Shown one piece after another: positions 7,091 to 16,280 of a DNA stretch of 61,867 bases (position 1 is its first letter; each line of letters opens with the position of its first letter). Position numbers and translations under genes: made by a program. The stretch is taken from positions 1 to 61,867 of the forward strand of contig JAFSIZ010000134.1 of the NCBI GenBank assembly GCA_017439555.1. Reading direction: 5' to 3'. Origin of the DNA: Oscillospiraceae bacterium. Its GTDB lineage: Bacteria; Bacillota; Clostridia; Oscillospirales; JAAYXM01. The notes under the pieces were generated by a model. That model was not told the origin of the DNA, made no database searches, and worked only from the letters and a program-made list of their open reading frames with translations.

Positions 7091-7792
7091 GTGAAGCTAA
7101 AAGCCGGGCAGATGTTTGATTCCGTCATTGAAAAATATTTTAAAAACATAGTTATCAATCTGATTTTTTCTGCAGTGATAACATTTTTGTTTTATATAGA
7201 ATCACGGATTCCGGCAGCCGCAAACCCGGATGCAAAAGTGTTGGCTGTGATTATAGTATGCAAGATTATCGGTGTGTTGTTTTGTGCGGTCCACACTGCT
7301 TGTATTATGCATAGATTTCCGTGCAAAGATGTACGCCTGTTACTGACTGTATTTATTTGGAGTATGATCTTTTTTGCTATGGACTTCCTAATGCGTATTT
7401 GCTGTAGCAAATGGATGATTAACGAAAAGATTACAGCGGTAATATTTGCAGCAATATATATATTGCTTTCGGGGATAATGACATTCTCGCTCAGTGTATG
7501 TATATGCAAACATAAAGTGTCCCTTTTTCATCTGTTTTTCGGGAATATATGGCCTTTTTTAAAAATGACAGGATATTGTGTTGTGGTTTTTGTTATCCTG
7601 TTTGTTTTGACAGTCATTCCGGTGAATACAACGGGAGGGAAAAGAGGTGTTCGGGTTGTGCCGAAAGAGATTACCGAAAAATGGGAGCCGATAATATTAT
7701 CGGCGGTGATATTTCTCTTTGTTCCGATGTATAATATCGCGATCATACAACTTTTTCAATCGATTAGCGATGCGAATAATTCATCTGAATGA
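7091..7792 (+). CDS. Polytopic membrane protein, possible immunity protein (copy 1)
   Basis: This 233-aa protein starts at GTG with GGAGAG 5 nt upstream. It has about five hydrophobic helices (near residues 17-37, 52-72, 82-102, 118-138 and 160-182). It is a paralogue of the 223-aa protein at 7914, most clearly near the C-terminus (VVPKEITEKWEP versus FVPKHITEIWEP). It lies 29 nt after the 448-aa gene. Its last codons lie inside the second copy of the 83-bp repeat, read in another frame, so its original C-terminus may have been replaced. Polytopic membrane proteins next to effector genes often act as immunity factors; no direct evidence exists here. Confidence 0.65.
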   Translation: MKLKAGQMFDSVIEKYFKNIVINLIFSAVITFLFYIESRIPAAANPDAKVLAVIIVCKIIGVLFCAVHTACIMHRFPCKDVRLLLTVFIWSMIFFAMDFLMRICCSKWMINEKITAVIFAAIYILLSGIMTFSLSVCICKHKVSLFHLFFGNIWPFLKMTGYCVVVFVILFVLTVIPVNTTGGKRGVRVVPKEITEKWEPIILSAVIFLFVPMYNIAIIQLFQSISDANNSSE

Positions 7793-7852
7793 ACAGTATG
7801 AGTTATATAGCAAAAAGAGGGATACCGGAATTTGCGAAGCAATGAAGAATTA
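7770..7852 (+). repeat. 83-bp direct repeat, copy 2
   Basis: Near-identical copy of 6975-7057 (two differences). It overlaps the last 23 nt of the 233-aa membrane-protein gene and then runs into an intergenic region. Confidence 0.95.
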
Positions 7853-7853
7853 G
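7770..7853 (+). pseudogene. Orphan C-terminal tail of the 448-aa protein
   Basis: ATG at 7770 opens a 27-codon frame (beginning MRIIHLNEQYEL) matching the C-terminus of the 448-aa protein except for two substitutions (Ala to Thr, Arg to Cys) and loss of the final Tyr. It lacks the rest of the gene and a ribosome binding site. It is best read as a leftover of a duplicated cassette. Confidence 0.8.
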
Positions 7854-7913
7854 CGATTCTGTAATTTTGATTTATTAAAAGTCTTCCCATACACTATACA
7901 CGATGGTGATGAA

Positions 7914-8585
7914 ATGAAAAAAACAATTTTGCTTGATTATATCATTATGACATATTTCAGGAATGTTTTAATCAACATTCCATATTCGGTGTTGATGTTT
8001 GGTATTATCGCGTTAAAACTTTTTGGTTTTGAAAACTCACGTTTTCTGCTCGTTATCCCCGCTGAGCTTATCACCGCACTTCTTTGTACGGGGTATATAC
8101 TGCTCGTCTTACGTGTGAGGTTTTCAAAAATAATAAAGCTTATACCGGCTTTGCTTATCTTTTCAATTCTTCTTATCGGCACGGATTTTCTTTTAGGTGC
8201 TCTTGATGTGTGCAAAAAATTCGGTGTTGTTGGCTCACTCCTTTTATTTTCCGCGCAATACTTTTTATTCTCGGGAATATTTGTTATGTTCTTCCGTCAT
8301 ACTCTGACAGAACGAAAGGAGAGGTTGCTTCCGGCGATTTTAAGAAACCTTCCGAGAGTCTTTATTACACTTATCTTTTCGTGGAGTGTTTTTTTCATTC
8401 TGGTTCTTAATTGTGTCCTTTTTGTCAATAACAGGTCAGGAAAATACAGTGACGTTTTTGTTCCGAAACATATTACGGAAATATGGGAACCGCGGCTTGT
8501 CCTTGCTAACATCGCTGTTTTCATTCCAATTTGCAACCTTTCTTTTCTTGCTATGCATATATGGATGTTTCCGGACGAAGAATGA
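7914..8585 (+). CDS. Polytopic membrane protein, possible immunity protein (copy 2)
   Basis: This 223-aa protein starts at ATG, with only a weak GGTGATG ribosome binding site. It has five or six hydrophobic helices and a short acidic tail (FPDEE). It is homologous to the 233-aa protein upstream over its whole length, with the shared KEITEKWEP/KHITEIWEP region followed by the last helix. The two probably arose by duplication and diverged. The stop codon is in frame with an orphan 46-codon reading frame that continues directly downstream. Function is unknown. Confidence 0.65.
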   Translation: MKKTILLDYIIMTYFRNVLINIPYSVLMFGIIALKLFGFENSRFLLVIPAELITALLCTGYILLVLRVRFSKIIKLIPALLIFSILLIGTDFLLGALDVCKKFGVVGSLLLFSAQYFLFSGIFVMFFRHTLTERKERLLPAILRNLPRVFITLIFSWSVFFILVLNCVLFVNNRSGKYSDVFVPKHITEIWEPRLVLANIAVFIPICNLSFLAMHIWMFPDEE

Positions 8586-8726
8586 TATATCTTTATTGAT
8601 ATCGTCAGAGAGCTGATGAAGGCGACAAAAGACCCGACGAATGAAGGGTATCTGTACGAAGCGTGTTACTGGAAACATGAAGATGCAATAAGATTTCTTA
8701 TTGAAGAATACGGGTTTGAAGGATGA
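8586..8726 (+). pseudogene. Orphan 3' gene fragment
   Basis: Directly after the TGA of the preceding gene and in the same frame, 46 codons remain open and encode a protein-like segment (ELMKATKDPTNEGYLYEA, then FLIEEYGFEG). There is no usable start or ribosome binding site except an internal ATG. The amino-acid composition is that of a real soluble, helical protein, so this looks like the retained C-terminus of a lost gene, possibly another small immunity-type protein. Confidence 0.6.
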
Positions 8727-8749
8727 TTCCATAACACCGACATAGCTGA

Positions 8750-8785
8750 GCCACCCGAGGTATATTCCTCGGGTGGCTTGATTTT
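8750..8785 (+). terminator. Intrinsic terminator
   Basis: An 11-bp perfect stem (8750-8760 and 8767-8777) with a 6-nt loop is followed by TTGATTTT. It closes the effector/immunity-like locus. Confidence 0.9.
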
Positions 8786-8842
8786 ATATGGGCTGTATAG
8801 TAAAATGAAAATCAAAACTATTCGCGAAGGGAAAGATATGCT

Positions 8843-10099
8843 TTGAAGCACACACGCTTGAGATGCGCCTGTTATGCAATGAATGTTACTATGTCCGTGG
8901 TAGGTAATTTGCCGCCGATATTGTTTCTGACGTTCAGGTCGTTTTATGGGTTGTCATATTCTATGCTCGGTTTGCTTGTGTTAGTCAATTTTTCTACCCA
9001 GCTTGCAGTTGATCTGATATTTTCGTTTTTTTCACACAGATTCAATATGTCGAAAACGATAAAGCTGATGCCATGGCTTTCCGTTATCGGGTTTGCGATA
9101 TATTCGGCAGCGCCATTGCTGCTGCCAAATGCTGTTTTTTTCGGACTGTTGCTCGGAACAGCAATATTCTCTGCGTCAAGTGGTCTTGCGGAGGTTCTGC
9201 TCAGCCCTGTGATAGCGGCTCTTCCGTCAGATGACCCGGAGCGCGCGATGAGCGGATTGCACTCTGCATATGCATGGGGAGTTGTGGTTGTCATAATTCT
9301 CGCTACAGCATTTCTCGCAGTGTTCGGCGCAGAGAGATGGCAGGTGCTGGTGATGGTGGCGTCGGCGATTCCGGTGACGTCGGCATTGCTGTTTGCAAAG
9401 GCGGAGATACCAAAACTTGAAACTCCGGGGTGTGTGACGGGGGCTGTGAGGATGCTACGGCAACCGTGGCTCTGGGTGTGTGTTGCGGCGATATTCCTTG
9501 GCGGAGCGGCGGAGGTTACGATGTCTCAATGGGCATCAAGCTATCTGGAAAAGAGCTTTGGAGTAACAAAAGCACTCGGTGATGTTTTTGGTGTCGCGCT
9601 GTTTGCGGCGATGCTTGGACTCGGGAGAACGCTCTATTCAAAAATCGGAAGGCATATAGAACGTGTCCTGCTCTTCGGGGCAATAGGCGCGACAGTATGC
9701 TATATTGCGGCAGGGCTGACGGTGTCTCCGGTTATCGGGCTTATAGCCTGTGCCTTCACGGGATTTTGCGTGTCGATGATGTGGCCCGGAAGCCTTGTGG
9801 TTGCGGCTGAACGCTTTCCTGATGGCGGCGTGTTTATATATGCAATGATGGCGGCCGGAGGAGATCTCGGCGCATCGGTTGCACCTCAGCTGGTGGGGGT
9901 TGTGGCCGACTTTGCGCTGAAAAACGAGGCGGTTATAGCCGCTGCGGCGAATGTTGGAATGAATGCCGAACAGCTTGGGATGAAGCTCGGTCTTCTGGTT
10001 GGTGCGGTGTTCCCGGCTTTGGCTGTTATAGTATATTTTACGCTGTTGAAAAAACGAGAGGAAAGATGTAGTGATAAGTACACAGTGGTGAATAAATAA
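8843..10099 (+). CDS. MFS transporter
   Basis: This 418-aa protein has twelve predicted membrane helices and a central loop near residue 190, the classical 6+6 major facilitator layout. The N-terminal half carries the loop-2 pattern DLIFSFFSHRFNMSKTIKLM and the C-terminal half GRTLYSKIGRHIERV, an MFS A-motif-like repeat. The start is set at TTG 8843 with AAGGGAAAG upstream; an in-frame ATG at 8879 is the alternative and would cut into helix 1. Segments such as WASSYLEKSFGVTKALGD resemble fucose/sugar-type MFS permeases of Firmicutes. It is a single-gene unit between two terminators; the substrate is unknown. Confidence 0.85.
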   Translation: MKHTRLRCACYAMNVTMSVVGNLPPILFLTFRSFYGLSYSMLGLLVLVNFSTQLAVDLIFSFFSHRFNMSKTIKLMPWLSVIGFAIYSAAPLLLPNAVFFGLLLGTAIFSASSGLAEVLLSPVIAALPSDDPERAMSGLHSAYAWGVVVVIILATAFLAVFGAERWQVLVMVASAIPVTSALLFAKAEIPKLETPGCVTGAVRMLRQPWLWVCVAAIFLGGAAEVTMSQWASSYLEKSFGVTKALGDVFGVALFAAMLGLGRTLYSKIGRHIERVLLFGAIGATVCYIAAGLTVSPVIGLIACAFTGFCVSMMWPGSLVVAAERFPDGGVFIYAMMAAGGDLGASVAPQLVGVVADFALKNEAVIAAAANVGMNAEQLGMKLGLLVGAVFPALAVIVYFTLLKKREERCSDKYTVVNK

Positions 10100-10108
10100 A
10101 CGAAAAAG

Positions 10109-10139
10109 GTGTTTTTATGCAAAAAAATACCGTTTTTTT
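10109..10139 (+). terminator. Probable weak terminator
   Basis: GGTGTTTTT (10109-10117) can pair with AAAAATACC (10123-10131), followed by a run of T residues. The stem is AT-rich, so strength is uncertain. Confidence 0.5.
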
Positions 10140-10211
10140 AGAAAAGTGTATTAAGAGGGAAGAAGGACATCTGAAATCTGCGTTTTTTTTGTCGAAAATC
10201 AATGTAAAAGA

Positions 10212-10240
10212 TTGACATATAGTCTATTTTGCTGTATTAT
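10212..10240 (+). promoter_or_regulatory. Promoter of the vWA-tubulin operon
   Basis: TTGACA (10212-10217) and TATTAT (10235-10240) have a 17-bp spacer. A second TATAAT at 10322-10327 lacks a clear -35. The transcript would have a leader of about 540 nt. Confidence 0.7.
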
Positions 10241-10788
10241 ATAATGTATTATAGAATACGATATTTGCATAATATGGACATTTTTGATTAAAGGTTTTTC
10301 AAGCAATCCTGACATCGTTGCTATAATAGCTGAGGGATGAAGTCTTGGCTTGCCGATGCATTTTTAAGCGGAATATGAGCTGTTTCTCAAAAACGAAGTA
10401 TAGTCGATTGCGACAGGGGATGAATTCGTTGAATAAAATTGCTGAGTTTGAATCCGGCCTGACTGATTTTTTCTTGAACAAGGTCTGCCGCTTGCAGACA
10501 AATTTGCAAATCATAATATCATGCAGATAAAACCTCAAGCCCTGATATCCATTTGGATACGGGGCTTAAGGTGTATAATGAGCTGTGTCAATGTTTTGTG
10601 GATAACTACAGTGGTGGGCTGAAACCCACGCATCACAGGATGTATTATCGGAATTATCATCAACGTTGCTGTTGTTATATTTTCGGTTTGCAGATAACCA
10701 AAAATGATATGGGGTGCTAAAGGAGGGGCAGAATATATAACTCCCGTTGGGAAATTAGGATGTAAAATTTTAAGGAGGAAATAAAACT
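10241..10788 (+). other. Long untranslated leader of the vWA-tubulin operon
   Basis: About 540 nt without a credible gene. A branched hairpin spans 10532-10572 (ACCT/AGGT, AAGCCC/GGGCTT and ATCC/GGAT helices). A smaller one, GTGGG/CCCAC, lies near 10615-10630, and AAGGAGG (10772-10778) is the ribosome binding site of the first gene. No U-run follows the hairpins, so they are not ordinary terminators. No known riboswitch motif was recognised. A 61-codon frame at 10345-10530 lacks a ribosome binding site. Confidence 0.5.
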
Positions 10789-12666
10789 ATGAACAAGACA
10801 AAAAGAATGCTTAAGGTAATCACGAGCATTGTGTGTATTGCGATGATAGCAGCATTGCTGATGCCGCTCACAAGCTTCGCGGCAGACAACGCCAATTCGG
10901 GAACAGATATAATTCTCGTTGTTGACGATACGGGTTCAATGAAGTTTTCAGATCCGCAGAAGCTCAGCGCTGAGGCAATAAGAAAATTTGTTGACTGTCT
11001 CCCAAGCAACGGTAACATTCGTCTCGGTATTGCAACATATGCAATCGAGATTATGCCGACCCCGATTTCACTTGGAAATGTGGATGATGCAGTTGCGAAT
11101 TTTGCGTCAAACAGAGATGCAATAAAGAAATTCGCAAACAAAAATATCACTCAGGCCGGAAAAGGAACCGACGCTGCAAAGGGAATTAAGTGGGCTGTTG
11201 ACGAGCTTATGAAAGACGGAAGCGGCAGAAAAAAGGCAATCATACTTGTTGGTGACGGAGATAACTCATTTGAAGTTGATTATAAAATAGTGCGCGACAG
11301 CAAGGACTCTGATGCAATGCGTGATGCAGCAATCCAGAATGCAAAGGATAAGGGCATTGTAGTATACACCATTGCGATAAACAATAATGCAAAGAGCGAT
11401 ACATTTAAAAAGTATTTTGAACATATCGCAAATTTCACAAACGGAAAACCCTATGAGGTAAAGTCAATTGAGCAGATTGACCCCACAATGAAAGAGATAT
11501 TCACGCTTATAACAGGACAGAAAATAGTAGAGCTTGATGATGTGCCGCTTAGCCCCGGAGTGCCGGCAACACAGTCGTTTGATGTTCCGGCTGATGTGTT
11601 TGAGATGATCTTGAAAATAGATCACAATCAGCCACTTGCTGACGTCACATTGAAGACAGAGGGAACTGAGTATACGAAAGACAATCTTGGCAATAACTAT
11701 CAGGCAGAGACAGCGTATACAACGATCAGAATCAGAAACCCGAAGGAAGGCTCGTGGACTGTTACATATACAAGTGATATAGCTCAGACTATCAGCCCGG
11801 ATTTTGTTTTCTATAAAGATGCGGCGTTTGGAATTGAGCTTACCATGGATCCCGGAGATATAACTCAGCAGATAGACCATAAATATTATGCGACGATAAA
11901 AACAGATGGAAACCAGATAACAGATGAGAACGAGCTTAAACATTTTGTGGTAAAGCTTAACATTACTCAGCTTGATGACAATGGAAACCCTGTTGCAACA
12001 GAAGTTGTTGATATGCCGGTTTCAAACGGAAGACACAGCGTTGCGTATGCAACAGAAGGATATGGAAAATATGAGCTTAAGGCAGTGATTGATGGATCAC
12101 AGACTGAGAGCAACATACTTGCGATTGATGTTCTTAAGAATGGTAGTATTCTTGAAACATGGCAGATTCTGCTTATCGTTCTTGGTGTGCTTCTTCTTAT
12201 CATTATAATTGTAGCTGTTATAATTATGATGGGAGAGAGCCCGGACTATGTTCTCGGCAGCGTCAGAATCAAAATTACTAGCCGCGCTAACGAGGATCTT
12301 ATGATTTTCCCGGAGAACACCTTCAATTGCGAAAATGCTTTCCCGGAAAAGAAGTCTTCGCTTTCTGACCTTATCATGGAGTACACAAAGTGGTACAGAA
12401 TGATAAACTCCGGCGCAGTTGCAGAGATGACACTCAGCCAGCACATCAACTCATACCTCACAGAGGTTGCAGATAAGATAGCGGTTGGAGGAAACAAAAA
12501 GAAGCAGACAATAATCAAAATCCCTGCAGGCTATGAGATGACGGTTGATGAGCTTGAAATCACAAAGCCGAGAGTAATCAAGTTCAAGTCTGCGGAAAAA
12601 GAAATTTCCATTGCTTTTAAGAATCAGGGCAGCTCTTATAGAATTGACTTGGTTTTTACAAGATAA
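10789..12666 (+). CDS. Membrane-anchored extracellular vWA-domain protein
   Basis: This 625-aa protein opens the operon behind a strong AAGGAGG. Residues 1-31 form a signal peptide (cleavage after PLTSFA). Residues about 38-240 are a von Willebrand A domain with a MIDAS-type metal site D46-x-T48-x-S50 (DDTGSM) and a VGDGDNS loop near 155. Residues 245-450 are beta-rich and Ig-like (SPGVPATQSFDVPAD, PKEGSWTVTYTSD). A single transmembrane helix lies near 458-481, and about 145 residues remain in the cytoplasm. The vWA part faces outside, where it could bind a ligand or another surface protein through a divalent metal, while the tail could contact the tubulin-like protein encoded next. Roles are inferred from topology and gene order. 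Confidence 0.85.
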   Translation: MNKTKRMLKVITSIVCIAMIAALLMPLTSFAADNANSGTDIILVVDDTGSMKFSDPQKLSAEAIRKFVDCLPSNGNIRLGIATYAIEIMPTPISLGNVDDAVANFASNRDAIKKFANKNITQAGKGTDAAKGIKWAVDELMKDGSGRKKAIILVGDGDNSFEVDYKIVRDSKDSDAMRDAAIQNAKDKGIVVYTIAINNNAKSDTFKKYFEHIANFTNGKPYEVKSIEQIDPTMKEIFTLITGQKIVELDDVPLSPGVPATQSFDVPADVFEMILKIDHNQPLADVTLKTEGTEYTKDNLGNNYQAETAYTTIRIRNPKEGSWTVTYTSDIAQTISPDFVFYKDAAFGIELTMDPGDITQQIDHKYYATIKTDGNQITDENELKHFVVKLNITQLDDNGNPVATEVVDMPVSNGRHSVAYATEGYGKYELKAVIDGSQTESNILAIDVLKNGSILETWQILLIVLGVLLLIIIIVAVIIMMGESPDYVLGSVRIKITSRANEDLMIFPENTFNCENAFPEKKSSLSDLIMEYTKWYRMINSGAVAEMTLSQHINSYLTEVADKIAVGGNKKKQTIIKIPAGYEMTVDELEITKPRVIKFKSAEKEISIAFKNQGSSYRIDLVFTR

Positions 12667-12713
12667 ATTAAGCAAGCAAATTAAATAAAATATAGGAAGA
12701 GGAGAAAAGGAAA

Positions 12714-15700
12714 ATGGCAAATTTAACCGAAATGCAACAGAAAAACCTTGCCAATCTCGATTTAGAGTATGGCTCAGGTATTTTCAAGGATAACACAAGA
12801 GTAAACAGTGTTAATCAGCCGACTGTCATAATCAGTCTTGGCGGTCTCGGAGGCAAGACGCTCAACAGCCTCAAGCGCCAGATAATGAGAAGGGTAAAGC
12901 CGGAAGGTAACGCAATAAGACTTCTCGCTATTGACTCAGCAGATAATGACCTCGCACAGTATGATGCTCTTGTACAGAACGAAGAAACTGTTTCTATTTA
13001 TGAAACTTCAATCGGTCAGCTTGCAAAGAATCCGGCTGCCATTCCGCAGTTTATCAAAGAGTGGAAGCATGAGAAATTCACACCTAATCTTAATGGTACA
13101 GGTTGCGGCGGTGTTCGACAGAACGGTCGTTTTTCCCTTGCAGCTCAGGCTTCTTACAACAAGATAAGGTCTAAAATACATGCAGTTATAAATTCTGCAA
13201 GAGCAGTAGCTGCCGGAAATGTGAATGTGATTTTTGTTGCAGGTATTTCCGGTGGTACGGGAAGCGGTACAATCATTGATATGGCATACCTCACACAGGA
13301 TATTCTTCTCAATGATGTCGGACTTAACAGAGCGAATTTCAAGGTTTCTGCATATATCTTTATGCCGAATGTCCAGTTTGCGGTAAATGGCGTTTCGAAA
13401 GCTGCCCTTTCAAGAAATGGTTACGCAGCACTTAAAGAGATTGACTACTATTACAATATCGAAAAGAGCGGCGGTACATACAAGTGGCCGTTTGCAGAGG
13501 GTGCTGTGAAAGATTCAAAATCGAAGATTTTTGATTTCTGCACCATAGTTTCCGGCGCAAACGACGACGGTATGGTTATTGATCCGCAGCAGGCAGCGAT
13601 AAATGTAACTGTTGAAAGCCTTATGTCGGTTATTACCGATGCACAGCTTACTGTAAACGGACAGCCGCAACAGTTGCTTACTTCCTTCCTTGATAATGGC
13701 GAAAACACTGTAAACGTGTGGTTGACAGGAAGTGGAGCAGACGCTTCATTGTATCCCAGAAGCACGAACTATTGCTACAACGTTATCGGCTACGGCAGCG
13801 CGAAGGTTCCGGTAGATGCCATTATGTCATATATGGCAAACGAGATGTATAAGCAGCTTCTCGACGAGTTCTTTGACACAAAGGATCTCACAGCAAACTT
13901 TATTTCAAATATTATGAACGCCGCAGGTGTAGGTGATGTTGATTCTATAATCCGCGCTGTGAAGGATGCATCCGGATATACATATGCAACGCGTGAGCTT
14001 CCGAAGGGTGGCGATATCAAGGGGCTTAAGGGAACTTATACCCAGTGGAAGTCAAGAGCATATGAGCATTATAAGTCCTTCAAACAGCAGCAGCAGTTCA
14101 ATACTGCAATTGATGCAGTAACACAGAATATCATAAAGGCGCTGGACAGTAAGCTTGAGCTCGTTTTTGATGAACACGGTCCTTATTTCGTTGTCCGCAC
14201 AATAACTGCGACAACTTCAGGTCACGGAGTTGACGGCGTTCTCGAAAAGCTTCATGCTTTGCGCGTCACGATGAGTAAAATGGTTGAGGAAAGAACACTC
14301 AGCGGAATTTCAGCACAGCAGATTGAAGCGAAGGTTGATGCGGGCGCGACGGATATTGGAGGTCTTTTCGGCGTCAGCAATGATGAGCGCGATTCGTTTA
14401 TGGCAAAGGCACGCCAGAAGATGGAAATGTATACCATAGAGCTTGATGTTATGGAAGCTATGATTGAAAAGCTCAAGCTCGTAAGCGAAAATATAATCGA
14501 GAAGAACAACAAAGTGTTCGATGTATACACTGCGGTTCTTGATTATATCAAGGATGTGCTTTCAAAGAACAGCGAGCTTGTTGTAAACTCTGCAAGAACT
14601 CAGAATGCAGCAGGTGGAGTTACATATTCACTTGATGTTGTAAATCTTGATGCAATGAATGCAAACGGTAAAAAGCTCAAGCAGTGTGTAGATTCATTCC
14701 TTACAGAAAGATTCATCAATACCTTCAAGGGTGATTTTGTCGCAATGCTTCGTGACAGAAATAACAGGCCTGCATTTACCGATCAGATTGACGATTTTGA
14801 TGCCTCGACAATCATTCAGAATATTTTCAGCACATTGCTCGGCAACTATTATCAGGAAGCACTTGAACGTTTCCTCATTGCGTTCTATTCAACAGATTCT
14901 CAGATGAAGGACAGCGAGTATCTTGATGCTGTAATGGGGAATCAGATGCAGAAGGATGCAGAGCTTACTGTTGCGGCAACTGCGATATGCCAGGAGCTCA
15001 AGAACAGCGGAAAACCGCTTTGCAACCTTACAAGTGATATAGCAACATTCGCTCCGCCTCAGAGATATATGGTTGTTCCGGCAAGCCTTAAGCATATTTT
15101 CAGTGCTGTTGCTCCGGCTCAGATTGGCCATGCGAACATTACAATATGCGAGAGACCTCATGCTTTCTCTATCGATATCATAACGAATCATATCGGTATT
15201 CCTCTCGCTAAAGTCAAGGGCCTCAATGATTGGGATCTTGCATATGATGCAGCTATCGCGTCGGAAACACTCGGTTTGCATATGGACGAGAACAATGATG
15301 ACCTGACTGTTCTGCCTGCTCCGCTTGTTTCGGAAGAGTGGGAAAGACTCGGAAACTACAGCTGTGCTGTTGAGAAGAGAAATATGGAAAGGGTCAAGGC
15401 TCTTGTTAGCAGACTCGATGCTCTCGGAATGATTCTTCATGACGATGATGCAGCAAAGTCGAACGCTCGTATTTTACATTACTTTGATGCTGAGATTACC
15501 GAAGCGATGCTTGCAAAGGTAGCGGATAAAGCAAAATATGAGATTAACGAGGGTACTGATAAAGGTGAGTTCGTTAAGTCTGTATTTGCAGAGCTCGGAC
15601 TTGAAACAAAGGAGCTTCCGATTGCGATGCTTCAGGATCCGGGCCTTCCGGGAACATATGATAACAGATATATTATCATGAGAAAGAACGTCACGCTCTT

Positions 15701-16265
15701 CAGAAAGGTTTCTGCATTTATGGCTGAGTATGAAAAGATCGATGCGATAGTAGAAACAGCAATGAAAGGAAGCGGAGAGGAAAGAGTTTTCCAGGAGAAC
15801 ATCACAACCTTTGCAAACCTTATCAAAGCAGGTATGATCAAGTATGAAAAGGGAGTCGGCGCTTGGAAGTATAATGACGGAATGGCTGATAAGATGCTCT
15901 TCAGCTTTGCTATGGAGAAGCCGTTCGTTCAGATTTACAATACGTTCTTTGCATTCTCTGCATATATCACAAAGCTTGACCAGAGACTCAAGGATGCTAT
16001 CTTCAATCTTGCAAGAGAAAAGTTTGCAAACGGAGATGCAGTTGCAACCATGCCTGATGCGATGAAGGCTGATATTGATGCACTCTTTGCTCCGGGTCTT
16101 CCGCAGACTGCGGCGTATTTGCTCGACCGTGAGCTCAACTTCAAGACAATCAATGACAATGCTGCACAGAACAAGGCTGCATTTGACATTCCGCTTCCGG
16201 GAGAAGATTATGTTGAGAAGCTTACGAAATTCTATCTCAAGCTTCGCGAGAACTTCATGTTCTGA
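12714..16265 (+). CDS. Giant tubulin-like GTPase
   Basis: This 1183-aa protein has a ribosome binding site GAGGAGAAAAGG. The N-terminal third shows the tubulin/FtsZ nucleotide fold: a Gly-rich first loop (LGGLGGK, residues 42-48) after a beta-strand, and the diagnostic T4 signature GGTGSG at residues 180-185 within FVAGISGGTGSG. The remaining 850 residues are mostly helical and unlike FtsZ or TubZ, matching the large Tubulin_2-type bacterial family. No membrane helix is present. A block near residues 540-625 is almost identical to the second tubulin-like protein of the operon (1005 aa at 29120). GTP binding is strongly suggested by motifs; polymer formation is likely by homology but not shown. 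It may form an inner scaffold for the membrane proteins of the operon. Confidence 0.88.
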   Translation: MANLTEMQQKNLANLDLEYGSGIFKDNTRVNSVNQPTVIISLGGLGGKTLNSLKRQIMRRVKPEGNAIRLLAIDSADNDLAQYDALVQNEETVSIYETSIGQLAKNPAAIPQFIKEWKHEKFTPNLNGTGCGGVRQNGRFSLAAQASYNKIRSKIHAVINSARAVAAGNVNVIFVAGISGGTGSGTIIDMAYLTQDILLNDVGLNRANFKVSAYIFMPNVQFAVNGVSKAALSRNGYAALKEIDYYYNIEKSGGTYKWPFAEGAVKDSKSKIFDFCTIVSGANDDGMVIDPQQAAINVTVESLMSVITDAQLTVNGQPQQLLTSFLDNGENTVNVWLTGSGADASLYPRSTNYCYNVIGYGSAKVPVDAIMSYMANEMYKQLLDEFFDTKDLTANFISNIMNAAGVGDVDSIIRAVKDASGYTYATRELPKGGDIKGLKGTYTQWKSRAYEHYKSFKQQQQFNTAIDAVTQNIIKALDSKLELVFDEHGPYFVVRTITATTSGHGVDGVLEKLHALRVTMSKMVEERTLSGISAQQIEAKVDAGATDIGGLFGVSNDERDSFMAKARQKMEMYTIELDVMEAMIEKLKLVSENIIEKNNKVFDVYTAVLDYIKDVLSKNSELVVNSARTQNAAGGVTYSLDVVNLDAMNANGKKLKQCVDSFLTERFINTFKGDFVAMLRDRNNRPAFTDQIDDFDASTIIQNIFSTLLGNYYQEALERFLIAFYSTDSQMKDSEYLDAVMGNQMQKDAELTVAATAICQELKNSGKPLCNLTSDIATFAPPQRYMVVPASLKHIFSAVAPAQIGHANITICERPHAFSIDIITNHIGIPLAKVKGLNDWDLAYDAAIASETLGLHMDENNDDLTVLPAPLVSEEWERLGNYSCAVEKRNMERVKALVSRLDALGMILHDDDAAKSNARILHYFDAEITEAMLAKVADKAKYEINEGTDKGEFVKSVFAELGLETKELPIAMLQDPGLPGTYDNRYIIMRKNVTLFRKVSAFMAEYEKIDAIVETAMKGSGEERVFQENITTFANLIKAGMIKYEKGVGAWKYNDGMADKMLFSFAMEKPFVQIYNTFFAFSAYITKLDQRLKDAIFNLAREKFANGDAVATMPDAMKADIDALFAPGLPQTAAYLLDRELNFKTINDNAAQNKAAFDIPLPGEDYVEKLTKFYLKLRENFMF
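14439..14477 (+). repeat. 39-bp exact match between the two tubulin-like genes, copy 1
   Basis: Identical at every base to 30842-30880, including synonymous positions, within a longer stretch of high nucleotide identity. It encodes residues 576-588 (ELDVMEAMIEKLK). Confidence 0.95.
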
Positions 16266-16280
16266 TAAAATTTAATTACC

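Noticed and set aside
10345..10530. 61-codon frame in the leader of the vWA-tubulin operon
   Set aside because: No ribosome binding site and atypical composition; the region is better explained as untranslated leader.
12714..16265. Assignment as FtsZ or as plasmid TubZ
   Set aside because: The protein is about three times too long, the downstream part is unrelated, and no TubR-like DNA-binding protein or centromere-like repeats lie nearby.
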